64,000 bases of DNA from Scalesia atractyloides (Eukaryota > Streptophyta > Magnoliopsida > Asterales > Asteraceae), in NCBI GenBank assembly GCA_947069175.1, contig CAMTDV010000018.1:45024869-45088868 (forward strand), written 5' to 3'. Each line of letters starts with the position of its first letter. Position 1 is the first letter of the stretch. The position numbers and the translations under genes were made by a program. The notes below the pieces were generated by a model. The model did not search any database and was not told the DNA's origin. It saw only the letters and a program-made list of their open reading frames with translations. Shown one piece after another: positions 52,120 through 63,468 of the stretch.

Positions 52120-53001
52120 CAAGTTCGGGCGAACTTGATTAATGTTAAACACTCTGATTTTAACAAGTTCGCCCGAACATTTAACAAACATGTTCAAATT
52201 TTTCCTAATGCAAGTTCGGGCGAACTTACGGTTTTATTATTCAATTTTTCCTAAGTTCGTCCGAACATGTATGAGACACATGTTTCATGTTTTAAGAACA
52301 AGTTCGGTCGAACCTACAATACAAACAAATCACTTTTAGTTAACGTAAGTTCGGTCGAACATGGTTGGATAAAAAACACTTCAACAATCAAGTTCGGTCG
52401 AACATGTTTCTGGTTTATTTAGTTGTGTTTTGGACAAGTCTGGTCGAACTTGAAAACTAGTTCGGCCGAACTTGTCATCTTCTTCAACAGACCAACCAAG
52501 TTTAAGCATGCAAACATGTATTTCAGTTCAATCAAAAACAGTTTCACGGTCATTTTTAAGTGTCGATCAAAGATCTATGTTCAATTTTGTCCAATAACAC
52601 CTAAAACTATCAGATTTTAATATTTTAGATATGGTTTTGTTTTTAACAGTTCTATTCATAGATTATTCTCAAATTAGTACCTCTGCCATAGGAATTGGTG
52701 TGCTAATCACCAAAAACTAACTTCAATCGGAAAGTATAACCGCTCAAAAGTGACAATTTCTCACAAATTCTCTCAAAAAGCTCAAGTTTGCTCAAGTGTT
52801 TTGATAACAAGTAAATGAGTTCGGCCGAACTTGAATGGTATTTATACCATGTCAAGTTCGGAGAAACTTGTTAAGCCCAACATGAAGGCCTAGACTAAGT
52901 TCGAGCGAACTTATCTATAAAACTAACAACAAACATCTGCAAGTTCGGTCGAACTTGCTGTTTGTTAAACTTGAATTGTTTAGCAAGTTCGGCCGAACTT
53001 G
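52120..53001 (-). repeat. Palindrome arrays between pol and accessory ORF (element E)
   Basis: First block starts at 52120 (exact), 52164, 52211, 52252, 52299, 52346, 52389, 52435 and about 52457, with steps of 41-47 bp until the last. Second block near 52815, 52853, 52895, 52940 (exact) and 52984 (exact, fully self-complementary), again about 44 bp apart. The arrays sit immediately upstream of the accessory ORF start. Confidence 0.9.
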
Positions 53002-54398
53002 CCAAATTTCAAACTTTTTCAAAATTTTCATTTTTAACCCTGAACTTTCCAACTTTTTATCAGTAATGAAAATCCACTCAGTTGACCAAGTCCAAGCTAA
53101 TGACCTTGGTTAACCGATTTGTCTGTCGAGTCCAAGTTAATGACCTCGGTTTAACCCGTTACGAACAAACAGTTGATGTTTTCAAAATCAAAGTTTCAAA
53201 TTAATGAACTTTTCGTTGTTTCATCTTCTCAAATTTAACAGATTAGCTTCCAGCCCGTTGTCAAAGAAATTTCCACCAGTTCTAGCCCCTTACGAGACTT
53301 CAAAGATCCGCTCTCCAACATTGGTTTGTTGAAACCAATGTAGAAATAAAATCTTTTTGTATTTTTGTAAGTTTATGCTAAAACACACTGAAAATCTTTT
53401 TGATTTTAATATGTAAAGCTAAAATACAATGAAATAAGCAATGTAAACTATGTACAAACATATTTACAGACATATTTTTGTGAATTCGTGTCTAAGGATC
53501 ATATCAGTTGATTGATACATATCACCAGTACCATTGACCTTTATATGACTTTAAGTTTTAAACTCGTTTACCAAGATTGTCGATATGTTTATCCACCTAA
53601 GCTTTACCACATTTCTCAACTGTTTCAAGATATGTTAAGGTACTTATCTATTGTTCCCACTTCTTGAATATACTCCTGTATCCAAATTCCCTAGATTTCA
53701 TCTTACAGGTGAATATAGCGTAATTGATATCTGTATCTGGGTTGTGCGAGACCTTGAGAGCTCAGGTTAGTACTACCGTACAGACAAAGAGATGATGGTT
53801 CGACTTTAAGGTGTGTTCCACTTAAGGAATCTTTTCAGCATTGCAAATGATTATATCTTTCGATATTTTTCAATATTGCATGCAATTTGGGGTTTTAAAG
53901 AGAAAATATTATAGAAGTTCTAGGCCATTGCTTCCGCAAAATCAGAAGAACTTTTATAATACCCAAGATACCAACTATCTATAAAGACCTCGTATCTCAG
54001 AATCATGCAATCTTTCAGACGATATTTAAGAGTACTAAGTCCATATATCCAAGATATGTTAATGCACAAGATTAAGCAGTTGTACAATTTAGTTTATATC
54101 TCGAAAACAGTTTACTGAGCGTGTTAAGCCTATCGACACATCCATATTAAGACTCGTTTTATTACTTTTTAAAACTTTACATTTCTTTAGCATACTGTGA
54201 TAGTCCACTGATGTACTATCATTTCCTTTTATTACACTGAATTCTTTTTGTCTTTTTCAATGTTTTTGAACATTTTGAATTTTTATATGTTTTTATATTT
54301 TCTTTAACATTTCTCCTCCTAAAATCAAAAACATTTTTTTTGAATTTTAGTTTTTAATAAAATTCTAAACTAGAAAGATATTTACAAACCAATGTGGA
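53002..54398 (-). other. 3' noncoding region after RNase H (element E)
   Basis: No gene. It matches 1741-2807 (A) and much of 42546-43980 (D). A minus-strand purine tract (complement of CTCCTCCT, about 54313-54320) lies next to the end of RNase H. TATTTTTG-rich repeats occur near 54240-54340. Confidence 0.7.
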
Positions 54399-55346
54399 TC
54401 ACGCGAACTCGTTGTCCGATCTGTATTCAACCTCAGAATCCGCACCTGTCAGTAAATTTTTCATACCGTTAATTCTCAACAAGTATTTAAACCGTGATAA
54501 AGGAAATGGTTTGGTATAAAAATCAGCCTTTTGTTCGTCGGTGTGGATTTTTTCTTTTCGTACCAATTTCTTTTCGTAGCAATCACCAATGAAATGATAA
54601 CGAATTTCAATGTGTTTTATGCGTGAGTGATGAACAGGATTTTTAGTTATATCGATGGCTGCCTTGTTATCAACGTACACCGGAGTGTCTAGAAATTGTA
54701 GACCATAGTCTCTTATCTGTTGTTGAATCCACAGGATCTGTGAACAACAGCTAGAGGACGAGATATACTCAGCTTCATAGGTAGAGAGAGCGACCGTAGT
54801 CTGTTTCTTACACTGCCATGTTACCATTCTTGTTCTGAAGAACTGGCATCCCGCTGTAGTTGATTTTGAATTCAACTTATCTACACCAAAATCGGAATCA
54901 GCATAGCCTGTGAGGTCGAAATTTTCATTCTTTGGGTACCACAAGCCAGTGCTTGGGCATCCTTTCAGATATCTGAAGATACGCTTCACGATCTGCATGT
55001 GTAAGATCCTCGGGCTTGTCTGATATCTGGCACATAGGCAGGTTGGATACATAATATCTGGGTGCGATGCCGTTAGATACATCAGTGATCCAATCATCAA
55101 TATGTATAACGTCTCGTCAACTTTTGCTGCAGTCTTGTCTTTTGCTGCAGTCTTGTCAACACAAATACCGTGATTTAGAGCAAGAGGCGTAGATAGAGGC
55201 TTCAAGCTTTCCATTCCAAACTTCTTCAAAATGTCGTGAACATACTTAGTCTGGTGAATGAAAATACCATCCAGAAGCTGATCTACTTGTAAACCAAGAA
55301 AGAACTTCATTTCGCCCATCGAGGACATTTGGAATTTCTTTTTCAT
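54399..55346 (-). CDS. RT C-terminal part and complete RNase H (element E)
   Basis: 315 open residues from KKKFQMSSMGEMKFFLGLQV (RT thumb region) through SLMYLTASHPDIM and IVKRIFRYLKG into RNase H: YADSDFGVD, YEAEYISSSS, VYVDNKAAIDI, KHIEIRYHFIGD. It ends with TGADSEVEYRSDNEFA. An 18-bp in-frame tandem duplication (55122-55157) repeats KTAAKD. The YVDD box lies just upstream at 55391-55408, separated by a one-base deletion near 55370. Confidence 0.92.
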   Translation of the reverse strand: MKKKFQMSSMGEMKFFLGLQVDQLLDGIFIHQTKYVHDILKKFGMESLKPLSTPLALNHGICVDKTAAKDKTAAKVDETLYILMIGSLMYLTASHPDIMYPTCLCARYQTSPRILHMQIVKRIFRYLKGCPSTGLWYPKNENFDLTGYADSDFGVDKLNSKSTTAGCQFFRTRMVTWQCKKQTTVALSTYEAEYISSSSCCSQILWIQQQIRDYGLQFLDTPVYVDNKAAIDITKNPVHHSRIKHIEIRYHFIGDCYEKKLVRKEKIHTDEQKADFYTKPFPLSRFKYLLRINGMKNLLTGADSEVEYRSDNEFA

Positions 55347-55903
55347 GATTCCCTCAAACTCCTTGCATAGACTATATTTGTAGATCCAAAGATGATGTCG
55401 TCAACGTAGATTTGAACTATAATCAGATGGCCATCAACTTCTCTGGTGAAAAGAGTACTATCCACAGTTCCTCTGATAAAGCCGTTTCCGATGAGATGTT
55501 GTGATAACGTCTCGTACCAAGCTCTCGGGGCTTGGTGTAGACCGGGTGATGTCCCACGTACACCTTCTCGCGTAATTTGCCATACAGAAAAGCTGATTTG
55601 ACATCCAATTGATTGACCTTAAATCCTTTCCATGATACAAAAGCTAGAAATATTTGAATAGATTCCAATCGAGCTACTGGTGCATAGACTTCTGTGTAGT
55701 CTATCCCTTCCTGCTGGTGAAATCCCTTGACAACAAGCCTAGCTTTGTTACGAACAATAACTCTCTATCATCACGTTTACACTTAAAGACCCATTTGGTA
55801 TCAATTGCTTTCTGATTTTCTGGTAGATCTTCAAGCTTCCATACACCCAACTTCTCAAACTGCAATAATTCTTCTTTCATTGCTTGTACCCAGTTTTCAT
55901 CTG
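55347..55903 (-). pseudogene. RT N-terminal part (element E)
   Basis: 55668-55423 encodes SIQIFLAFVSWKGFKVNQLDVKSAFLYGKL with the first catalytic aspartate, then jumps frame at VYVGHHP, where about 58 bp present in A (GFVDQLNKKKAYLL and part of the YGLHQAPRAW block) are deleted. The YVDD codons survive at 55391-55408. Upstream, DTKWVFKCKRDD and KARLVVKGFHQQEGIDYTE are readable with a one-base deletion near 55762. Confidence 0.85.
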
Positions 55904-56804
55904 CTAAAGCTTCATTAACTGTCTTAGGCTCAATCTGAGAGATGAAACATGAATGAAAACAATAGTTCTGGGTTGTAGCAACACATGTGTAGAAACCATT
56001 GAGTGCTTTATTGATTTGCCCTCGAGTTCTAACACCAGTTTGAAGTTCTCTGATAATATATATTGACGGATGATAGGAATATGATCGCGAAAATTCTTCA
56101 CTTGGAACATCTACTAAGTTTTGCTAATTCGTGATATTGAGATCAACAACCAATTCAATGTTTGGAGAGCTTGATGAAGCTTCATTTTTGTTGTTCGGGA
56201 CTACAGATTGATTAAGAAGACTTGTTATCTGCTCCACTTCTTCATCTGAAGAAGATAATTCCCCATCAGCATCAAATGTTGGTGCTTCACCTGAATTAGA
56301 ATCTTGATTCTGAGGCATACTGGACTCCATTGTTGTATTCATTAGTTTAGTAGAGACATTCGTTGGAGGAGTAGTAGGTGTTGATAATGTTTCAGAAACA
56401 TTTTCAGTCGGAACACTACTATTGTTTGAACTTGCACCAGAAGAAAATGGATCCAACGTGGGTTGATTAACCACAATTGGTCGAACAATTTGCTCTTAAT
56501 TCGCTGATTGGTGAAGATAATATAACACTGCAACTTCTTCGTCAGTTGGTTCTTTAGGCAAGCCAAATGACTTCCAAAGGTCTTGATAGTTAAACAGCCA
56601 CGCGTCACCTTTCCTTTGAATAGGATCCGTGTAATTAAAAAAATCCACGTGCTGTGCTTCAATAACCTTTCGCAATGAAGGAACATATACTCTTCTCAAC
56701 GGACTCGCATATCCGACAAAGAAACCTTTGAGAGATTTAGCTCCGAATTTGCCATCTTGGTCTATTACGGTACATGGAGCACCGAATGGTTCTAAGAACT
56801 TCAA
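55904..56804 (-). pseudogene. Integrase C-terminus and hinge (element E)
   Basis: 56804-56496 has FLEPFGAPCTVIDQDGKFGAKSLKGFFVGY, the integrase C-terminal block. 56474-56124 is the Ser/Asn/Glu-rich hinge. 56110-55904 carries the last hinge residues before RT. Breaks at TAA about 56495 and frame changes near 56120. Confidence 0.8.
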
Positions 56805-56815
56805 ATTGGCTTCCG

Positions 56816-57637
56816 TCAGTTTATCATCTCAAAGCATGTTTTCTTTGTTGGTTTGACAGTGAGAACCCTATTTAGCGTGTAGCAAGCCGCAGCAACTGCT
56901 TCACTCCAGAAGCTGATTGGAAGTTTAGAATCTGCAAGCATGGTTCTCGCAGTTTCAATTAAACTCCAGTTCTTCCGTTCAGCAACTCCGTTTTGCTGTG
57001 GAGTATAGGGAGCACTAAAGTCGTGCAAAATCCCTTTTGCGTTGCCGAATTCCTTCATTTTGTTATTCTTAAAGTCTGTGCCATTGTCACTTCTAATGCG
57101 TCTTACCGGCAGATGATAAATGTTCTCGAGTTTCTTGAATAGAATAACCAAGTTCTCGAACGTTTCGTCTTTTGATTCTTGAAAGAATACCCACCAATAT
57201 CTTGAATAGTCATCTGTCACGACCAAGCAATATAAGTCTCCTGATATGCTTCGAACATTTACAGGACCAAATAAATCCATGTGGAGACGTTCTAAAGGCA
57301 ACTTGATTGAGTTTAGAATTTTCTTCGGATGAGATTTCTTGATCTGCTTTCCCTTCTTGCATTCCAAGCAATGATCAGACATCTGAAAACTTCGAAGATT
57401 TATGCCTTCTACAAGATCATTATGAACCACGAAATTCATTTTTCGCAAATGAATATGCCCCATCTTTCGATGCCAAAGAATAGAATCTTTTTCAGTAGCT
57501 TTTGATACAAAACATTGTGCTGATTGTGATGAAGTGGTAGCAACACCCATATCAAGAACATATAAATCATTTTCTCGAGGTGCTCGCATCAGAATCCACT
57601 CATCTGGAATTTTGAATCCTGGCTTCAAGATATACAA
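56816..57637 (-). CDS. Copia integrase (element E)
   Basis: 273 open residues, the best preserved integrase of the window. HRKMGHIHL...CLECKKGK zinc finger (about residues 56-96), first aspartate in HMDLFGPV, second in RSDNGTDF, glutamate in GVAERKN, with 35 residues between the last two (DD35E). KLPISFWSEAVAAACYTLNRV ends the core. The reading begins a few codons after the protease, separated by frameshifts near 57640-57690. Confidence 0.93.
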   Translation of the reverse strand: MYILKPGFKIPDEWILMRAPRENDLYVLDMGVATTSSQSAQCFVSKATEKDSILWHRKMGHIHLRKMNFVVHNDLVEGINLRSFQMSDHCLECKKGKQIKKSHPKKILNSIKLPLERLHMDLFGPVNVRSISGDLYCLVVTDDYSRYWWVFFQESKDETFENLVILFKKLENIYHLPVRRIRSDNGTDFKNNKMKEFGNAKGILHDFSAPYTPQQNGVAERKNWSLIETARTMLADSKLPISFWSEAVAAACYTLNRVLTVKPTKKTCFEMIN

Positions 57638-57689
57638 TTTTTGTCATTGAAATGGACTGTAAATTTCTTGTTACAAATCTGCGATATAC

Positions 57690-57920
57690 TTAAAGATTGT
57701 TCTCAAGCTCTGCAATATAGTTCACGCGATCAAATGAAACTACGCCATTGAAGAGTTTTCCCTCGGCGACTATCCTTCCACCTTGATTTCCTGCAAATCC
57801 AACATATCCACCATTGATAGCTTTAATGTCAAATAGCAATGCTTTCATTCCCGTCATGTGCCTGGATGCTCCACTATCCAAAATCCACTTTGAAAGTACG
57901 GATCTTTGGAGCCCCTGCAA
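57690..57920 (-). CDS. Aspartic protease domain (element E)
   Basis: LDSGASRHMTG with intact active site, followed by GGYVGFAGNQGGRIVAEGKL and AELENNL, where a small deletion shifts the frame before the LSISQICD block. It is nearly identical to 5999-6337 of A. Confidence 0.9.
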   Translation of the reverse strand: MQGLQRSVLSKWILDSGASRHMTGMKALLFDIKAINGGYVGFAGNQGGRIVAEGKLFNGVVSFDRVNYIAELENNL

Positions 57921-58409
57921 AATTCAGAAATTAGGTGAAAAGCTCTACCCAAGCCTTCTTGGTCTTGGGTTTTACTGGATAACCATCAACAAAGCATATT
58001 TAAGCTCATCAACATCATCAAACTCAAATTCATCATCTGTTTCAACAATGTTAATGTTTGAAAATTTCACCTTTTTCTTATCTTTTACAGATTTGACATT
58101 ATTGTTTTTAATTCCTGTTTTAATTTCTTTCACATTTTCACTAGTCTTCAATTGCTCAGACTTAGTGATTTCAGTCTTTGATTCCTTTGTGTTGTTAGTC
58201 TTTACCAGCTCAGACTTAACAACACCAGATGTTGTTGACCTTTTCTTGGCAATCCAGGTTTGAGATTTGATATTAGCCTTTTGATGTAAAACTTGTTTTC
58301 ATTAAACCTAGATGTTTCACCTTTTTGAAAATGGAATTTTCAAAAGCCTTTTCAGATTTTGGTTTATCTTCTGGTTTTGATTCATTTCATTTCAAAATCT
58401 TTACAAGTT
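57921..58409 (-). pseudogene. Gag-protease linker (element E)
   Basis: Lys/Ser/Asp-rich linker in broken frames, aligning to 6340-6786 of A (SQTWIAKKRSTTSGV, KTKKAWV). No independent gene. Confidence 0.62.
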
Positions 58410-60076
58410 TTACAAACACTGGATGCTTTGGTTTAACAACATTTGAATCTTCTTTTCTTCGAGGATAAGCTGGTTTTTATTTCGGACATTGTCATGCCAA
58501 ATGACCAATTCATTGCACTTGAAACATGTCCGATTATCAAGTGGATGTCCTTTAACAGGTGGTTTTACTTTACTTGAAATTTTGACACCACTTGTAACCT
58601 TTGCTTTATCTCGAAGTTTTTTCTCGTTCTTGAACTCATCATTTGATTGCTTACCAATCAAACTCTCTTCATGAACTGTACTCGTCCCATATACAAAATT
58701 CATGTGTTTGTTTTTATATTCATGAAATGGTGACGGTTTCTTTACAGATTCATCAGTTTCTTCTTCTAAACCCAACCCCGCTCTCCGGTTTTCCGGATGA
58801 TCACCACCGCTTCTTCGGTAATTTTTTCTTTTAGGTTTAGAATAGAATTTTCGTTCATTAATTACAAATTCCTCTGATGTGACTTCCACGAGTTTAATGA
58901 ATTTATCAAGCAATTCTTCCTACACAACTGGAATCGGGAAGCTATCATCAAAGTATAGTCTATCTGAATCCTTAATTTTGTACATTACAATATTAGGATC
59001 ATCACTTAGACCATCCTCTGGCGACTTATTGTCATTTTCAGATAGTGAATCAGAATTCTTTGAACTTGAGTGGCGCTTTTGAAGCTGTCATCATTAGAAT
59101 CACTTAAAACATTTTCAACAACTTTGTTAACCATAGCATTGTTATCATCATCAGATTTAGCATAGACTATATCAATGTTCTCTGGCAACTCATTTTTCTT
59201 TTCAGAAAGTAATTCAACATTGAGTGCCTTGTCCATCCCGTCTGTTGATTTAACACAGTATTTTTCGCAAACGGGTGGAGGAACATTGCTATATTCTTTG
59301 CCCGCTTTCTTTGTAGGTTTTTCTTCGGATGAGATTGTTGGAAGAATGTGATCGATAACATACGCATTAGTGGTATAACTTCTTAACAATTGTCTAACTC
59401 TTTCAGTTTCGATTGTCATATCTTGAAGTTGTTGTTTGATTTCAACAATGGTGTTAATATAGATGTTAATTGCTCTTTGTTTATCCATTACTGTACCACT
59501 CAACATCCTTATATTATCATGTTGTTCAGTGTTATTTCTGTTGAGTCTGCCATAATCATTTTTTTATTTTGTCATACGCTTCTTTCATTGTGCGATAATC
59601 ATATTTTAGCAAATCATTATGCACATTGTTTTCAGGGATGATCTCTGATTTTTCGGCACATTCGACACATGGTTTAGTGCATTTTGTACAAGGTTTCTCA
59701 ACCTCTACAATTTGTACTTTAACAACTTCTTTCTCGACAATCTTTACCTCTGGATCTACCTTTGTTAGATTTACCATTAAAGCTTTATCTACCATGTCCT
59801 TGAGGTCTTCAACTTTCATTTCTTGAGTGACATCAATAATCACTTCATCAATCTTTTCTCCTCAGCCACTAGTTCTTTCGTGCTTCCATCAAAGTGACCT
59901 GCAAAACTGTCACAAGAATTAGAGGATAAAACTCCTTGTCTCTGCATATGGATATATTCCTCTTCTTCCTGTTGTTGATTCAAGTATTGTTCCAGAATAG
60001 CTTGTTCGAAAGCTGCTGCTTCTGCTTCTGCCGCTGCCTCCTCTGCAGAATTATCTTCAACTATCTCTGCGATCAA
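58410..60076 (-). pseudogene. Gag C-terminal half: coiled coil, acidic spacer, CCHC 2 (element E)
   Basis: Pieces 60076-59840, 59843-59556, 59506-59006 and 58913-58410 align in order with 6787-8499 of A. Visible: CTKCTKPCVECAEK, helix INTIVEIKQQLQDMTIETER, PENRRAGLGLEEE, and the second knuckle, which starts CFKCNE and is then lost by a one-base shift. At least four frameshifts. Confidence 0.86.
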
Positions 60077-60100
60077 AGCAACTCCGGTCTTTTTCCCAAT

Positions 60101-61587
60101 TTAAGAATTCCAGTCAAAACCGTCATCTTCTGTAGATGCAACCATGGCTTTTTCCGTGGTTACTGTTTGGCTTTTCTTGGATCTCAATTTGAGTTTTCTT
60201 CGGGAACGGTTTATATTGAAGTGCTGTCTTGTAATATTCATTCCATCCTCCGAAAGGACTTTGATTTTCGGTTGCCTCGGTGTTCTTACACTCTCTTTTA
60301 AAATGTCCCTTCTGTCGATATCTAAAACATGTGACTTTGGATTTGTCAAAACCGAATTTGTTGCTGGAGTTTCCTATGTCATGGCCTGTGAGTGCAACGA
60401 ACTTTGTCACTCTCCTGATGATCGAAGCTAAGGACCATTTGATATCCATTAGTTCGAGCTTTTCCTCCTCTACCTGATCATAATCTTCTGCGGTCATCTC
60501 GGGATTTCCAATCTTACCGGCAACAAGACATTCATAAGACTCTAAGAGGGTAGCAAGTAGTGACATATGTTGTTTTGCAACTTCTTCTGAAACAACATTG
60601 TTCAAGTCACTGCGATGTTGCATTTGTAAACATTCGGATCAGAATTTTGCTGTTGGTTCTGATTTGCTTGAATTTGGAATGTTGAATTTGAACCAGTGCT
60701 CGAGTAAGAATTTTGTGGACATTGGTTATACTGAGGCTGTGAATGATTCTGGTTATGTAGAGAAGCATTCATGTTTGCACTAAAAGCAGTTCCAATTTTT
60801 GGACTCGAAATGTTATCTTGCATTCTAGTTTTGTAGTACAAACCGATATCTTGAACAACATTTGCGTTCTTTGACTTTGCTATCTTCAATAGCTCCATTT
60901 CATGGCCTTCAAGTTTATCAACAAACGTTGACAACTTGAAGAAATCCCACTTATCACTATTCTTCAGAACCATCAAATACGTTGACCATTCACCCTCTGG
61001 TAGTGCGTCAGCAAGTTTATCGATGTATTCTTGTTCCGTCTTCTCAAGACCGTGTCTTCGCATTTGCACTTTGAGATGACAGAAACACTTAATCATTTGC
61101 TTAATGATCTCATTCTTTAGCATGCTGAAAATATCGAACTCTTTCAGAATGAGAGCCTTCTTACTTTTAATCATTTCGGCACTGCATTGGTATTTCTTCT
61201 GTAATGACAACCAGAGCTCTCTTGCAGTAGTATACTCTGGTAAGAGAATCAGAATATCCTCTTTGACAGACTGTTGGATGAGACTGGTCATCTTTTTCTC
61301 AGCAATGTATTCGTCTCTCTGAGCTATCGAGTAGTTTTACTTCTCAAGAACTTGTTGATGCTCATCTACCGGAATAGTATAGCCTCTTTCAATTGACACC
61401 AGCCAGCAAAGTGCATGGCTTGAACCCAGCAGGTAAATTTCTTTTTCCATGCTTCGTATTCGTCCATGCTCATCAGCTTGGGCGGTTTTACGGTTGTTCC
61501 CATTTCATTATCAAGATTGACTAGACTAATCACGTTGGCATTTGACGAACTATCTCCGGACATAAAAGCTCTTAGTTGATCTTCCAT
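60101..61587 (-). pseudogene. Gag N-terminal half with CCHC 1 (element E)
   Basis: Start MEDQLRAFMSG at 61587, probably the true Gag start. A frameshift at about 61400 (after FAGW), then 61291-60602 is open for 229 residues (SLIQQSVKEDIL, KKYQCSAEMIKS, WDFFKLSTFVDKLEGHEME), and 60623-60123 ends with the knuckle CFRYRQKGHFKREC, in which the second cysteine is replaced by tyrosine, so zinc binding should fail. Confidence 0.88.
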
Positions 61588-62171
61588 TGTGAATCACGAA
61601 ACGTGTACGCTGAAAATTTTTCAAAACTTTGAAAACAGTTAGTCCTACTACAAGTTCGGTCTAACTTGTAGTGCCAAATGAAGAATTCTTGGATTTTCTA
61701 ACAAGTTCGGTCAAACTTGTTAGGTTTACTTTGAAAAAATTTCGTTTATCTTTGGTCGAACTTATAACCCCAATTAAACAGATCTTCGAGCGAACCTGTT
61801 CAAAAGAACTTTGATGAAATACAAGCAAGTTCGGGCGAACTTACTTAAAAAATCACCTAAGTTTGGGCGAACTTACTAAAAAATCACTTGAAAGGTGATG
61901 TTTTAGTGCAAGTTCGGCCAAACATGGCCAACAAGTTCGTTCCTGAGAGTTTTCAAAACATGGTTTTTTTCAAAATTCGACATGAATTCAGTTGAATTTG
62001 GTCTCCAATCTTTCAAGGGTTTATCTTTGTTGTATTTTACATGATATATTCAAAATTCAAAAGATTTTGACCATGAATTCTTCAGTTTGTGATCAAAAGT
62101 TCAAAGAAAAACAAGAATGGAGTAGAAATAGAAGTGTTCTTGTCTTGATACTATCAAATCAGGCTGTTCTA
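61588..62171 (-). other. Leader of element E with palindromes
   Basis: No gene. Palindrome copies at 61651-61668, 61702-61719, 61825-61842, 61858-61875 and 61909-61926, plus half sites near 61755 and 61785. Most carry one or more CpG-to-TpG or CpA changes. Confidence 0.8.
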
Positions 62172-62183
62172 GCTCTGATACCA
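62172..62183 (-). promoter_or_regulatory. Primer binding site, initiator Met-tRNA (element E)
   Basis: The minus strand reads TGGTATCAGAGC, two bases from the LTR. Confidence 0.9.
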
Positions 62184-62185
62184 CT

Positions 62186-62584
62186 TGTAGGACCGATCCT
62201 CGATGCTTAGGAACCTACATTTGATATCTAACGTCCATAATAGCGGAAATATTACGTCGTGTTACCAATAGACAAGAACTAATCAGTTAATCGTCAGTTT
62301 CATTGATTAAACATTCAGATTATAGACTGACAGAGCTCGCCTCTACAATGCCAAAGTTACAAATGAGACACACAAGCTAGGTATTTATAGCACAATAAGT
62401 TCGGCCCAATATGTGTAAGTTCGCCCAAATTTGCCTATGCATGTTCGGCCGAACATGCTTACACATGTTATCACATGGGCGAACTTAGCTAAGACTCTTC
62501 ATAAATACTTCTTAACCTAGCCTATCCAGCTCTATACAATACAGACTCGATATAAGACTAAGACATAGACATTCTGCACCAACA
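62186..62584 (-). repeat. 5' LTR of element E (399 bp)
   Basis: Same ends as 47754-48153. TATA box complement TATTTATA at 62382-62389. The palindromes next to it are more decayed than in the 3' copy (for example CCCAAATTTG for CCCGAACTTG). Confidence 0.93.
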
Positions 62585-63356
62585 CGATCCCTTTAGGAGT
62601 CGTTGGGTTCTCGTTTAGACATGAGTACTGTGTATCATCCTCAAACAGATGGTTAGAGTGAAAGAACCATTTAGACGTTAGAGGATATGACGATGGCGTG
62701 TGGTATATTTCGGTGGAAGTTGGGATACTCATTTGTCGTTGGCAGAGTTTTCCTACAACAATAGTTACCATGCGAGTATTGAAGCCGCCACGTTTGAAGC
62801 TTTGTACGGAAGGAAGTGTCGATCACCCCTTTACTGGGCTGAAGTTGGCGAAAGGCAATTAAGCGGACCTGAGCTTATCCAGGAAACCACCAACAAGGTT
62901 GTCCAGATCAAGGAAAGGTTGAAAGCTACCGCTGATCGACATAAGAGTTATGCAGACAACCGAAGGAAACCGTTGCAATTTCAAGTCGGAGATCGTGTTC
63001 TGTGGAAGGTGTCACCTTGGAAAGGTGTTGTTAGATTTGGGAAAGAGGGAAAGCTTAGCCCGCATTATATAGATCCTTTCGAAGTCTTCTCTCGAGTTGG
63101 ATCAGTCGTGTATCTGCTTAAGCTACCACAGGATTTGAGTGGAGTTCATGACGTGTTTCATGTTTCCAACCTGAGAAAGTGTCTGTCGGATGAGAAACTA
63201 ATCATACCCCCTGATGAGGTTCTAGTAGACGATAAACTAAGATTTATCAAGGAACCGGTTAAAGTTCTGGATGAGAAGATTCAGAAGCTTATGAGGAGTC
63301 GGATTAAGTTGGTCAAAGTTCGCTGGAATTCCAAGCTTGGACCTGATTTCACATGA
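62585..63356 (+). pseudogene. Gypsy integrase, C-terminal part (G1)
   Basis: Continues the integrase after element E: STVYHPQTDG, then SERTI with the catalytic glutamate, in a frame with a TAG and another stop (62650-62675). 62700-63356 is open for 218 residues: FGGSWDTHLSLAEFSYNNSYH, ALYGRKCRSPLYWAEVGE, SYADNRRKPLQFQVGDRVLW, GVHDVFHVSNLRKCL, and KVRWNSKLGPDFT. It ends at TGA (63354-63356) where Trp of the usual TWE block is expected; MQQKYPHLF is readable past it. Confidence 0.9.
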
Positions 63357-63430
63357 TAATGACAGGACCAGATGCAACAAAAATATCCTCATCTCTTTAA
63401 GTCTAGTGTGAAAACAAAACTTGTAGTGTA

Positions 63431-63468
63431 AGAATTTCGGGGACGAAATTCCTTAAACAAGGGGAGAC
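63431..63468 (+). promoter_or_regulatory. 3' hairpin and polypurine tract of G1
   Basis: GAATTTCG-GGGA-CGAAATTC (63432-63451) is an 8-bp perfect stem with a four-base loop, followed by AAGGGGAGAC (63459-63468) directly before the LTR. This hairpin plus purine tract is common at the 3' end of plant gypsy elements. Confidence 0.82.

Larger units (their letters stand above)
47754..62584 (-). mobile_element. Copia element E, Sirevirus-like with accessory ORF (14,831 bp)
   Basis: Complete by structure: LTRs 62186-62584 (5') and 47754-48153 (3'), exact target duplication CGATC (47749-47753 and 62585-62589), initiator-Met primer site, leader with palindromes, gag, protease, integrase, RT, RNase H, 1.3 kb noncoding, a palindrome array, and a post-pol accessory ORF region of about 3.6 kb. 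By eye about 18 differences in 400 bp separate its LTRs. All frames carry lesions. It is the reference copy for reading A, D and the 1-1561 fragment. Confidence 0.93.
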
